Below, piece by piece: positions 1 through 11,989 of a stretch of DNA of 64,000 nt. Each line of letters starts with the position of its first letter. The first letter of the stretch is position 1. The position numbers and the translations under genes are program-made. Below the pieces are notes generated by a model. The model was not told the origin of the DNA and ran no database searches. It was given only the letters and a program-made list of their open reading frames with translations. The DNA is from Dermanyssus gallinae (lineage: Eukaryota > Arthropoda > Arachnida > Mesostigmata > Dermanyssidae), in assembly GCA_003439945.1 (NCBI GenBank), contig QVRM01003977.1, positions 248,001-312,000 on the forward strand, given 5' to 3'.

Positions 1-259
1 GCCGCCACGTTGCCCACTCAGGTTATCGATGGAGAAGCCGCGCCGAGCCGATAACGGGATGATCTTCATCGTTCTAGCGGCCGCCGAAGTCATCGCGCGC
101 TCTGAACTATCCTCAATGCCTCCGCCCCCGCCAGCGCCTCCGCCAGCGCCTCCGCCAGCACCCCCGCTGACCGCCGATGTCGACACCGATATCGACCTGC
201 AGAAACAGCAGCAGCAGCATCAGAAGCAGAAACTTGTCTACATTTCATCGTACTGTTAA
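1..259 (+). other. Partial P/Q-rich open frame at the left edge
   Basis: One plus-strand frame is open from the window edge to a stop at 257-259. It contains a proline/alanine run made by a 12-base tandem unit (about 118-168), then an acidic stretch and a short Q/H/K-rich segment. The first 250 bases are GC-richer than the DNA that follows. This could be the end of an exon or a 5' UTR, but no domain is recognisable. The other strand also has an open frame across the same repeat, so the reading is not secure. Confidence 0.2.
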
Positions 260-1150
260 GATGTTGGTTGCATTGCACATTGCCGCGTTTTGTGTGTTCT
301 TGCACCACTACTTGCCCCCTTTTCACCAGCACTGCGAGTCATTTGCTAAACAGTTGATTGATTGAACTTATTTGGGTGAAATTGGAAAACTACTGCAGGC
401 CGTTTGATGCGAAGACAGGCGTACTCTGTGTTACAACATAATTTTGTACCTATATTTTACAATGTTATAAGCCCTCTGACCCTCACCAGTTAGATCTACC
501 TTCGGTGCCAAGGTAGGTCTAAACTAGGCTGCTTCCCCCCCCCCATCACAATGAATGAAATGAGGAGGGTCATCAAAAATATCGGCAACGAAAGGCAACG
601 GGCATGGACATTTCCTCAGGAGAAGCCGTTAAATGCTAATGCACTTCCCCAATTGCTGCAAGGAGGCCCACCTTATCCTGATCCCTAGAACTTAAAAAAA
701 TGCTCAAAAATAACCATCATTTGCCATATGCATCCTGCCTAGTCTCTCCAAGGCGGTCATGCGTCTTATCCATATACGGCTGACGAAGGAACTGGGCGAC
801 AAAAGGCGATTTCAGAGTACCATTACGGCTTTCACTCAGACCACTCAACGCATGACGCTATTCAAAGTATTTTAACCATAGCCAGAGAAGTAGTTATTAT
901 TAATATTATCGCATTATCATTGAGTAGTTATTATCAACAATAGTCGCGACACTTAAAAGCCCGCTCGAGATAGCGCTAGCCTTTTCCTCTACATGAGATT
1001 AGCACCACTTCTTACCACCAGTTACGTCATCCCGCTTCTATGAGCGAAACTGAGTGTCTCGCATCTAACTAAACAATCCCACTAACCCTTGTATAATTAA
1101 TTATATTATAATTACTTTGTATAATTCAGTCATTGTTAATAAAATCACGA
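260..1150. other. No gene seen
   Basis: AT-rich sequence with frequent stops in all frames. No recognisable domain, RNA gene or repeat structure was found. Confidence 0.5.
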
Positions 1151-1158
1151 CTGTAACA

Positions 1159-1185
1159 ATAATAATAATAATAATAATAATAATA

Positions 1186-1276
<91 letters not shown>
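1159..1276. repeat. (TTA)n microsatellite, first tract
   Basis: An (ATA)n run switches phase and strand into a long (TTA)n run of about 118 bp. It creates a spurious poly-isoleucine open frame that is not a gene. Confidence 0.95.
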
Positions 1277-1279
<3 letters not shown>

Positions 1280-1350
1280 TTGTGCTCTTTATTACATGTT
1301 AAATAATGTTACAATTGTGAGGTCTGAACGTATTATTGCAAATTCTTTAA

Positions 1351-1453
<103 letters not shown>

Positions 1454-1455
1454 AA

Positions 1456-2655
1456 TAAAGCATTGCATTAAAAGTAAACGCTTTGCTAAGGAACTGCAGT
1501 CAGCTATCTACATACCCTCTGAGCAAAGACATAGTATTTAATGTAATAGTAGATTAGGGAAGTTCGCTATGCTCAAATCTCAACGAAGGGTTGTTGTCCT
1601 TGTCACATGAATATTTAGAGCACTGGAATGCATAAGTTCAAGGCGGACCAGATATTATCAGTGACGTTCGCCACTGACATAATAGCTCACCTCACATAAT
1701 TACTGCTACTGCTGGCATTTGCCGACGAGGAAGTCGCCGAAGAAGAGGACTGAGACGTTGACGCCTGCAAAGCATCAACGTAGTTATCCTAAGCATTCAT
1801 GGCAGCCACGATCTCTTTGAAAATAAGTCACAACTCCATGTTTTGTTTATTTTGTTGTTGCCAATGCCAAGAAAAAAGCTGTAATGTTGCAAACAGCGGC
1901 GGGTCGATCAAAAATGAAGGTTCTTTATTCGATACGAAGCCAGAGAAAGTCGCCTATACAAACTGAAACCTGGGGCCATTTGGGGACTGAACACGTCCTA
2001 ACAAGCCCGGCAGATACTAACGACAGTAGAACTAGACCTTGAGCCAGATGGAGAGCAATATGAATACCACCGAACACCCTGACCACCTATCTACTTTTTG
2101 TAGTATTTTAAACTACTCTTCTATACTAACGTCAGATCAGTAAAGTTAAATGTAAACCAAATGCTAGTAGCGTTTTTTGTAGACATGGGTCCTGCTTTAA
2201 CAATAAAAAAAAAATAAAGGAGAAGCGGGCGAGGTCACGCACGGACTGACCAATCGCATATTAGCGGATTGCATATAACCCATGACCGAAAGATAAACAA
2301 GCAGGCTGTCAGGACTTCCTTGAAATTGAAAGAAGTTCCGTACTAGGAACAGACGCATTGACCAGACTAGGAGCAGCCAGAGAATGCTAAGGCAAGCGGA
2401 ATAGAAGTAAGTATTATCAGGTCTTCAACGTGGTTTAAGAGCTGAGAAGCTGTGACACAGAAGCGGTGTCGACAAACGAATGAGGCACTTTAGTCAAATA
2501 TATGATCCATTCCACATGTTGGTGACACGTTTGATGCTCGATCGGCTTGGTCAAACTGCTGTCAGGTCGAGGTTGGCGCAAAACCTAACTACGTTTCGTA
2601 CAGATACACGGCGGTAGTTTTACACTGACCTTGGGCCCGGCCACTTCTTATAAAG
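1456..2655. other. No gene seen
   Basis: About 1.2 kb with no long open frame of coding character and no recognisable repeat. Confidence 0.5.
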
Positions 2656-2660
2656 TGATT

Positions 2661-2797
2661 ACGAGAGTAAGGTAGCTTTCTGGCAAAGCCATTGCCTTGC
2701 ATTCGGGGAGTCGTAGGTTCAAGACCTGGACCAGACTTGGAACACGGTTTTCATGGTTTCCAATTTGGACAAGGTGAATGCCAAAGTGGATTATAGT
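2661..2797 (+). mobile_element. tRNA-derived SINE, family C, copy 1
   Basis: The head resembles a tRNA: an A-box-like segment (GTAGCTTTCTGGCAAAGCC, 2672-2690) and a good B box (GGTTCAAGACC, 2716-2726). The same head plus about 70 bp of tail recurs in reverse orientation at 47613-47745. Shared blocks include GGCAAAGCCATTGCCTTGC and CATGGTTTCCA. A tRNA-like head fused to an unrelated conserved tail is the standard SINE structure. Confidence 0.75.
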
Positions 2798-2993
2798 ATA
2801 CCATAACCGGATACAAGAAAACGGGAGTACAGATGTCTTAATAAAAACAAAATGATGCAATACCAATTAACCCCCAATTATCACCTATTTTCTCAGCAAC
2901 GTACACTGGAGGACCGGTCCGGGGTTCTAGCATGCCTAGACGACATTCGAATTTTTGCGAAATCAAAGGAGCAGGACGCTCGGCTGACCAAGG

Positions 2994-4155
<1,162 letters not shown>

Positions 4156-4159
4156 AAAC

Positions 4160-4342
4160 CTGCTGTGAACTGTTGTTGCCCGAACTGTTGATATTGCCGC
4201 GCGCCGCAGCGGTAACGGAAGAAAACGACGGAGTTTCACGCGTAGGCGAAGTGAGCATTGTGCGCGGGTCTCCTTTGAAGGTGTTGGCTAAGGACGCAAA
4301 GAAGCTTCCACCTGCTGCTGCTGCGTTCTCAGCATCTGCTAC
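4160..4342 (-). CDS. Candidate internal exon of an unrecognised gene
   Basis: On the minus strand a 61-codon frame runs from a possible acceptor (AAACAG|GTAGCA) to a possible donor (CAGCAG|GTTTGC). The encoded segment is alanine-rich, then holds a hydrophobic patch (GGSFFASLANTFKGDP), then is rich in S, T and N, typical of a linker in a large protein. It is in phase 0 with the exon at 4532-4717 across a 189-bp intron, which supports the pair. The acceptor lacks a strong pyrimidine tract. No family is recognised and neighbouring exons were not found. Coding potential is inferred from composition and phase agreement only. Confidence 0.4.
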
Positions 4343-4531
4343 CTGTTTCCACGTAGTCGTCCACACTCAGTTTCAGTAATCACTCAGGTCGTGTCCGCTA
4401 ATTATCCTAGTAATTAATATAAATCTGTTGCTGCTGCCAGATTAACTCAATGTCAGTGTCACTGGTGGTCAAGTACTGTCTGTCATATGAATGGCCTGAA
4501 TCCTATCCTTCTGGGGCGGGCATGGGCTTAC

Positions 4532-4717
4532 CTTTGAATGCGTCGTGATGGTCTCAGCAGACCCGCTTGTGGGGCCGCCTTTCAAATGGGCGCGAGGCAG
4601 TGAACAGCCCCCCTCGGGCCCACTCGCCGAAATCGTCGTCGTCTTGTTGGTGGCGTTTCCATTTCCGGCCGGTGCGTCGCCGTACGGTGGGTTCACCGCT
4701 GAGCTTTTCTTGCTCAT
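4532..4717 (-). CDS. Candidate first or early exon of the same unrecognised gene
   Basis: A minus-strand frame begins at ATG (4717-4715), reads 62 codons (starts MSKKSSAVNPPYGDAPAG) and ends at a good donor (TTCAAAG|GTAAGCC). The peptide is basic at its start, then G/T/S-rich, with no recognisable fold. The frame stays open upstream of this ATG for about 20 codons, so the exon may start earlier at an acceptor. The region is GC-rich (about 60%) relative to its surroundings, as exons are elsewhere here. It joins in phase 0 to 4160-4342. The gene's identity is unknown. Confidence 0.4.
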
Positions 4718-4871
4718 TCCCGGACGAACGCGGCTCTCTCGTGTCTGCCGAACCGCCCAACGACAAAATATAGCCATCACAACAGGGCATCATCGCAAAG
4801 TAAGTGTCCTTAGAGTTGTGAACCGCAGAACAGGGCAGTCCTTCGTGTGGCGCCGAAGTGCGTCACATTAG

Positions 4872-5530
4872 ATAGATGGATATATACATAGGTTTTATTA
4901 GTCTCATGAGTGGTTTACATTTGTACAGAGGTTTACAGCTCCTCGAAGCAATCAAAGGCTAGTATGGAGTGTGTATCATTATCCAAACAGATGTTAACGA
5001 ATAGCTGTGGGGCCTTGCATAGCCAACAACTTTAAGAAACCGTGCTAAAGTATGAGACTACTTTCATATACTCTCTGTCCTCTAACTAGAAGGTTTAATG
5101 CAAACGCTCGTTTATTGCGATAACGACGAGTTACGAGCGGCGAGTGGTGGAATGGTGGACTTGACAGCAAAAGGTTAGATTACGTAAAGTTACGGCAAGC
5201 GGACTATCGCAAGCCCTATCCCGCAGTTGGCCACTGTCTCTTCAACCTCAAACAAGGGTCTGGGGATATGAAACTTATGTCTTGTTCATAAAGCTCTGAA
5301 ATAAGGCTCACATTATTCGGTGTCTGTTATTAATTAAGTTTCTAATATTGGATTAGTTAGTATTAAAAAAACACGTGTCAAACCGCTGTCGGTCGAACTC
5401 ATTTTACTTCCCCATTGTAGAGTGTTGCACTTTGCGTGTTCTCCATTTTAAAATGCGTTATCAGAACACACGGCGCCACTTGGCGAGACGATTGCTCTCT
5501 TTTTCTCCAGAATCGCATGGCTCGAGCACC
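4872..5530. other. No gene seen; may hold the 5' UTR of the following LINE
   Basis: No open frame of coding character. The 5' boundary of the LINE that begins coding at about 5533 cannot be placed from a single copy, so part of this stretch may be its 5' UTR. Confidence 0.4.
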
Positions 5531-5532
5531 AG

Positions 5533-6670
5533 GTGAATTCTCTTCGCACACAGTGCGAGTCACAGTCCCAAATGCTACGCGCGCGACCCGCGCCTGTCTC
5601 ACAAAGCATGGATGACGCGGAAGTGACAACCAGTCAACCGACACTTGCACCAGTCAACCGGGACGCTAAACAACAATCGAATAAAACAAGAGTCCTACTT
5701 ATGGGCGATTCTGCCGTCAAAACCTGCGTAGGACGATTCGCGATAATTTTGGCCGCACGCCAGGGTTTCAGTCCAAATGCTACCCAAATGAAAAACTTGC
5801 CGACATTCTTCAGAAGACGGAGCAAATAATTGACGCCAAACCGGGTACATACAAGATAATTATTCACGCGGGTCAGTTTGATACAATGGACGCGGACCCG
5901 AAGCTATCGAGGCAATTGTCAAGTTTAGAGATGTCCTTGCTTCCAAATCTGCAAACTCCAGCATGATGGTTGTTTCAATTCCAAACCATTCGACAGAATG
6001 TAGGGCGTTTAATGCGGCCCTTAGCGTCTTGAAGCAGTCAAGCTCCATTGAACTTATGGATGTGACCAACGTCTAAACCGATACTGTTCTGAGCAAATCT
6101 GTCTATTATAGCGAAGAAGTAACCGCTAAAATAGCGCACATCATAGGAAAAACGGTCGCCAAGATCCTAAATCTAAAGCCAAAGGACGCCGAGCGAGTGA
6201 ACAAAACTGATATAAAAAGTGTTCCTCAATATGTGCATCCCGAAACCACAAAGGTACATTGGAATAGCGACCGACCGAGCAGGCGCGATGTTCGTCGCGT
6301 TAAGTCAGAAAGACCAAGAAATTCCTTGCCAACTTCTGGAAGACTGCTCAACGGGAGTTAACCTCGAACCGGGCAACAAATGAGGCAGCAGAACATACGC
6401 GACGGCTTGATTCAATTTTCTCAGCCCAAGAGATGGCGCGATCGTCGTTCCTGGCGCGCAAACGATGTACAATTGCCGCAACAACCGACGCAGCCTGGCA
6501 GACAACAGCATGTGTCACCGTATATGCAACAATTGACCTAGCAGCAGACTCCCAATACCTATTGGGCAGTTCAGGCACCCAATCAGGGTCAGTCTTCTAT
6601 GGGGTTTTGGAACCCGTACCAGATGCCCTTGATGCACCCGAATATACTACAGAGGCAACTACCCTTTTAG
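5533..6670 (+). pseudogene. LINE ORF1, SGNH-hydrolase-like, broken
   Basis: From ATG 5533 the frame reads a variable N-terminus and then TRVLLMGDSAVK, which matches block I (GDS) of SGNH/GDSL esterases, a domain known in ORF1 proteins of CR1-like LINEs. Frame continuity is then lost twice, near 5735 and near 5905. Continuation peptides in the shifted frames include YKIIIHAGQFDTMD and MMVVSIPNHS, as expected for later blocks of this fold. From about 5905 one frame runs to a stop at 6668-6670 with internal stops at 6074, 6359 and 6539. The last third is rich in Q, P and N. At least two indels and three stops make it a pseudogene. Confidence 0.65.
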
Positions 6671-9498
6671 AGCCGCCAGCAGCGAACCACTCGCTTCAGA
6701 CGGAAACTCAAGTCCGCTCCTGCAATAAGTCTCAACTCAAGATTCTCCAGTGGAACGTCGAGGGCATTGGTAATAGTTTACCTCTGCTGATACCATCGGA
6801 AATAAATAAGTTCGATATTATCGTTCTTACCGAGACATGGTCTGATAAGGTTGACCTTTCAGGGTTCTACTCAGCTAATAGCCCGGCTCATAAAAATCAC
6901 GGTCGGGGCCGGCCCAGTGGTGGAGTATCGGTCTGTTATAATGAAATTTTAGGAGCCGTTTCGACTAAGTTGACTGAAGACAACTCAGTGGTTCTCAAGG
7001 CAGATGAAATCAACATAGTCGCCGTATACTCTAGCCCACATGAAGATATATACAAGTTTGTCGATCGATTGACGCAAGTCCTATCTGCAATTGATTTAAA
7101 TAAACCAACCGTTTTGGCAGGCGACGTAAACTGTCGTCTCGACCAACCGGGCGCACGAAGAACGCAGATGTTACTGGATATTCTTTACCAATTTGGTATG
7201 TGGGTGATCACAGACCCAGCACAGCATACCTTTAAAGGGCACCAAGGATCATCAACAATCGATATTTTTGCAACCAACCTAAGCCCGGATGACATCCAAC
7301 ATTGCGGATATGCAAGCAATATTACAGCTTTTGGCAGCAGGCCGCACCTGCCGGTAACTTTGCTATTCAAAGTACACACAAACGGCACTACGGCAAAGAG
7401 AAAGTACGTCGGAAAATGGCTGGATCCAGATCGCATCAACCGTATGTCTAGGACACTGAACTTCGATTCAGAGGGCCTCAGCATAGAGAGTCTTTGCGAA
7501 AAACTGACTACAACAATTCTGAGTTGCGTAGCTTCTTCCACCACTCGGCGCTCAAAACCATGGTTCAACAGACAGTGCTACGAGGCTCAAAAGTATGCGA
7601 GGCAATCATTCTTTCTCGCCCGTTACCGTCCAGAGATGACCGATTTTTACAACAGGATCCGCAAATGGTACTCTAATACCCTAAAAGAGGCCCGGCTTGC
7701 ATATCTTGAAACATAAGAAGCAAAGATGATTCAAGCCGTAGAACGCCAGGCTTATAAATGGATCCGCCATACAAAGGAAAGAGTTGCGTGCCCCATTTCG
7801 TCCACAATCCTAGTCCAGCACTTCAGAAATATGTTCGTGTCGGCAAACACAATCCCGCACGAAGTGCCAGTGTTTCAAGGCCCCCACAGCGAAACTGCCA
7901 GCATCCTCCGGGCCAACACTGACGAACCATTTACTTTACAGGAAGTTGCGATGGCAATTTCGCACCTTAAAAATGGAATGGCGCCGGGACCAGATAAAAT
8001 AAGAAATGATCATATCAAGCAGTCGGAACCGCTGCAACCAGCGATCACTCACTTAGTGAATAGATGCCTGGACATAGGGGATATACCGGCTAGTTGGCGA
8101 GACTGTATACTGGCCGTAATTCCTAAAGGCAAGGGTGACGTATTGGATCCTTCAGCCGGGAGAGGAATTTCAAAGAAAAGCTCCATCTATAAACTACTAT
8201 CGTTGGTCCTAACCCGGCGCCTGGAAAATGTTCTCGAAATGCAAGGCTTCATACCCGAAGAACAGCATGGATTCAGGCGCTGCAAATCAACACATACAGC
8301 TTGCGCAATATTTCTCGAGGACATTAAGAAAGCGATGAGCCGCCGCGGACGTTCAATGTTTGCAATATTTGTGGATTTCAAATCTGCTTTTGATACCGCA
8401 CATCGCAACGTTGCCCTTTGGAAGATCGCAGCTTTGGGTACGCCACCGCGTTTTCTCAAACTATTGGCGGCTATACTCCAGGAGAATTATGTGATATTGG
8501 ACGACGGCGTTGCCGAACATCCCAAATTTGGACAGACAACAGGTGTTGCTCAGGGCGATAACCTTAGTCCAATCCTGTTTTCTGTAATTGTCAGTGAACT
8601 GCCGGCGATTGTGAAGAAAAAGCATCCGTCAGTGCAACTCATCCAATACGCGGATGATATTGTTATCTACTCTGAAAGTCGCTTCCATATTCAGCAAGCG
8701 TTGGTTACTCTTGCAAAGTTTGCGGCAGATACTTTACAAGAGATAAATATTTTAAAGACAAAAGCAATGAAGTTCCGTCGTGGAGGACGCCTCGCAACAG
8801 CTGATACCATAAAGCTTCACGGCCAACCTATTGAATTTGTCAACAATTTTTCATATTTGGGCTTGGAATTTACGCCAAGCGGTACCTCATTCTCCCGACA
8901 TATAGAGGAAAGAGTCCGTAAGGCGCTGATTGCCATATACTCAATTAGGAATCCGCAACTCCTCTCACTGAGGACGGCTTTAAAATTGTTTGACCTGATG
9001 GTTGCCCCTACAGCAAGCTATGCGATCGAACTTATTTGGGAACATCTCAGAGCTCCAAGCTTTGAGGAACTCGACCGCCTGAAAGCAACGTATATTAAAC
9101 TAGTTATGGGCGTTCACCAAAGCAGCCGTAATCGACTGGTGTATCTGGCTTCGGGTACCCCACTTTTCACAGAAGACCTTCAGCGCCGCTTTAACCTGCG
9201 ATTAACTCGCGAGTATGAAGAGCACTTACTAAAGTGGGAAGCTAAAATGTGTCATGTGGACATGGATTTCTATCGGGCGCAAGCTATGATGAACAACTCG
9301 TGGAAGAATGCCCAATACAAAAATCGCCACCTTATTATGCGTCATGCAATGCACGGTTTCCATCATGCAGTGTGCACGAAAGTTGGTTTCCTTGAGGCAG
9401 ACGAACAGTGTACCTGTCGGCACTGTGGAGAAACTTGCTCAACCTACCATCTATTGCATTGCCGAAACCCACCAAAACTACGGCAAATTCATATGTAA
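6671..9498 (+). pseudogene. LINE ORF2: endonuclease plus reverse transcriptase, one in-frame stop
   Basis: One frame spans the whole ORF apart from TAA at 7714-7716. The APE-type endonuclease starts about 6736 (ILQWNVEG), with VLTETW (catalytic E), SGGVSV, VYSSPHED, LAGDVNCRLD (GDxN) and SSTIDIF. The terminal block usually SDH-x-PV reads SRPHLPV, so the expected D before H is missing. RT blocks: FVDFKSAFDTA (motif A), GVAQGDNLSPILF (motif B), QYADDIVIYS (motif C), TKAMKFRRGG and FSYLGLEF (motifs D/E). The C-terminus has CRHC-x(7)-H-x3-C, the cysteine/histidine motif common at the end of such ORFs. Its start probably lies at or before the ORF1 stop; a frame open from 6433 overlaps ORF1. The nonsense codon splits it between endonuclease and RT. 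Confidence 0.9.
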
Positions 9499-9530
9499 CA
9501 TACACTCAGATTGAGTAATAAATGATTGTT

Positions 9531-10265
9531 TGAATTTTAAAATGAGCTCTCGTCTAAAATCAGAATTCACGCCAAGCATTAGAAAGTACCTGGTTTAGTA
9601 TTTTGTACTCACATAGTGATTTTCTATAGCTTGGTCGCTAGCCAGGCGTTCTAGGGGCCCTGCAAGAGTTTCTAGAAGCCGTCACATTGATATATGGACA
9701 TGGCGCAACCATAGCTTGCAAACCATTTCCTATCTACGTACATATCTAAGTTGCTATAATGCATTATAAGGCATCTGAATTATCATTAGAGCCATTTAAG
9801 AAGAAAATGCTAACAGTTTTATTTCATTTTGCCATTTAAGTGCATACTATATCAAAACAAATCTTACGTGTTTGAGATAAAAAAGTGCATTTTAGATCCG
9901 ATCCCAGTTACCCGTGGCTCAGGCTTCGATGGCAACATTTAACGTGCCAATGACGACATATTAGTGTTGGAATAAACTATGCCCCGTTTCGCAAATATAC
10001 GTGTTTCATACAACACGCATAAACAAGCAGTGGCTTCAGCTAGATAATGAAAAGTAAAATTTTATTTTTGTTTATCTGTTTAAAATTACCGATCAATATA
10101 GCTATGTAGAATGACATGACGGCATTTGAAAAATCGTAAGTTCAAATCTACGACCGACCACCCTTAAATGCATCATGTTTCGAGCAAAAGCAGCGGCCTC
10201 GGCTGAGAAGCTTTGCTAAAAGCCAACACACTCGCAACGGCTCAACCAGGGAAAGCTGGACCGTA
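9531..10265. other. No gene seen
   Basis: AT-rich, with no open frame of coding character. A weak B-box-like sequence near 10139-10150 has no matching A box and is not called. Confidence 0.45.
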
Positions 10266-10285
10266 TGCAGCCAAAGGCATTGCAA

Positions 10286-10515
10286 TGGAGAGCAGCAGAG
10301 AGATATAGAGAGAGAGCACGTATTGGCCGGAAAGGTTTTGGCAACTCTTTTCTGGCATGCAAAAGATACTCTGTTAGTGGACTACGTTTCTACACGAGTT
10401 TACTGCAAGGTATCACACGCAACACTCTGGGGCCAGCTGAAGAAACGTATCCTCGGAAACAACGCTCCAGGGTGCAGAAGAAGAAAAAACACAGTGCTGT
10501 TTTGCCAGGTCTGTT
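10286..10515 (+). pseudogene. Mariner transposase fragment
   Basis: In one plus frame AGKVLATLFWHAKDTLLVDYV is followed by LWGQLKKRIL and CRRRKNTVLF. This is the recognisable central part of mariner transposases (pattern AGKVM-T-FWD-KG-LLIDYL, then L-QLK-I, then KK-VLFHQDNAP). The second catalytic block, expected directly after VLF, is not recognisable. No start, first catalytic block or terminal repeats are seen. This is a decayed central fragment of a DD34D-type element. Confidence 0.7.
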
Positions 10516-10670
10516 TTATGTGGTGGTACTCTCATCTCAGTACGCCGAGACAGCAGCTTTTAAGCCAAGGCAGCAGGTATCCCCACTGCTACCACTGCCC
10601 CTGGTTGACCAGGCCCGGGTCGCTAACCGGTTGTCCTGACGTCAATGGCAGTCACCAATCCGTAGAATGA

Positions 10671-11330
10671 TTGCATTGACAATCCCCGAATGGATGCCAC
10701 ATAATTTACATTGCATGTCTTGCCACCCATGGTCAACGGACCTAAGGAATGTTACTCTAAATAGTTTACATATCTGACAACATTGCTTCGGTTTACACGT
10801 CTCTTGTGGATGAATTACGAAAAAAATTAGGTTCTAACAAGTGTCGAACATCCAGATTGTCCAGATCCGTGCGACTATAATCTGTTTGAATGCCTCACAT
10901 AAATATCTAGAAAGCGATTCTAAAACGACAATGATGTCATATCTATCCGTCGATAGTAGTTTGGCTTTAAATATCTGAATTTTTGTTTTATGAAGTCGTT
11001 TGAATATCGTTGAACTAGATGCGTTGAGCTTTGGAGACACTATACCATATATAATAATAAACGTTACGTGATCTTTGTCCGGTTACTGCTTGTGATCGAT
11101 GTCACGAATCCACTCGTTATCCACCTAGTACTTAATTGATTTGATTAATAAATTAAGGAATCCGTGAGGGTAAAACACAGCATTTGTTTGTGAATGTTGT
11201 GTTGTAACAATTGGGTGCGAGAGCCGCGTATCCGATAACTGCTTAAGGCCGTAGATCTCCCCCCACTCCTCCTGACTGTTTGACGTTATGCGCAAGCAGC
11301 TCGTCCCAGCCAGACGGGGGGACGGGTACA
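10671..11330. other. No gene seen
   Basis: No coding signal. Short open frames on both strands overlap without domains. Confidence 0.4.
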
Positions 11331-11335
11331 TGGCT

Positions 11336-11368
11336 GGTTTTTAGTGGGTTGGAGTCCCACACTACCGG
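11336..11368 (+). repeat. Conserved motif shared with 63334-63371
   Basis: GGTTTTTAGT followed after 10-13 bases by AGTCCCACACTACC, preceded by a G-run, occurs here and at 63334-63371 on the same strand. It looks like a 3'-end motif of a retrotransposon family; the element itself is not identifiable at either site. Confidence 0.4.
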
Positions 11369-11781
11369 CCCGCGCTTGCAGGGAGTTCCTCTGCTGTGGT
11401 GTCCGTGTGTGCAGCCGCATGTTCCAGTTAGTTCCAAAAAAAAAAGAATACTTCCTTAAGGTACTAACTCGGGGCCCGTTGCTATTTTCAACCTTACTAA
11501 GCGACCTATCAGGCCAACAAAACAAAAGGCTATAAAGGGGACAGAGCTCGTGGACTGCTTTGCAACGCCGATATGCTGTTTCATAACGACATCCTCGTAT
11601 GTAGAGTGTGTCTCTTGAGCAATGTCATCTTGAGCAAGAATGAAACAACCTTCCCATGTTGAAATTAAATTTTGAATGAATTTCAACTTTCTATTCTCTT
11701 AAAAATGTTTAGGACGTGATTATGCTTTGTTCCCTACGGGCTTAGAACCGCTGCGAAACATAACGTCAATGCACCGAGGTC

Positions 11782-11982
11782 CGGACATGTTGAGATATCT
11801 AGAGTTCCCCAAACAATTCTTGTGGCAGCATGGCCGCTGACGATATATGGTTTATCATCTATTCTCAATGAGCATTGCTCAAAGAAAATTCGATCACTAT
11901 CGCGGATCGAACCGGCGATACCCCGGTAGATGTTCAACCATATTGACTAGCGCACTAGTGGTCCCCTAGACCACGCCGCCAC
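11782..11982 (-). mobile_element. tRNA-derived SINE, family B, copy 1
   Basis: Read on the minus strand it starts GGCGGCGTGGTCTAGGGG (A-box-like) and contains GGTTCGATCC (B box). The tail ends in a block, ATATCTCAACATGT, shared with the copy at 23503-23622. Compared with that copy it carries about 70 extra bases between the B box and the tail. tRNA-like head plus shared unrelated tail identifies a SINE. Confidence 0.75.
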
Positions 11983-11989
11983 ATTTGTT

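Larger units (their letters stand above)
5533..9530 (+). mobile_element. Near-complete non-LTR retrotransposon (LINE)
   Basis: A LINE with two ORFs in the usual order. ORF1 (5533-6670) has a GDS-containing esterase-like segment and a Q/P-rich tail. ORF2 (about 6671-9498) has an APE-type endonuclease, a reverse transcriptase and a C-terminal cysteine/histidine motif. It transposes by target-primed reverse transcription of its own RNA. ORF2 is continuous except for one TAA (7714-7716), so this is a fairly young but inactive copy. There is no RNase H domain. After the ORF2 stop a short 3' UTR has an AATAAA-like sequence (9515-9520). The esterase-like ORF1 points to the CR1/Jockey-like side of the LINE tree; the exact clade is not settled. 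Fragments sharing its FRRGGRL block lie at 54.2 and 58.3 kb, and a related RT piece at 23.9 kb. Confidence 0.9.

Noticed and set aside
10130..10156. B-box-like sequence (AGTTCAAATCTA)
   Set aside because: No A box at suitable distance and no second copy.
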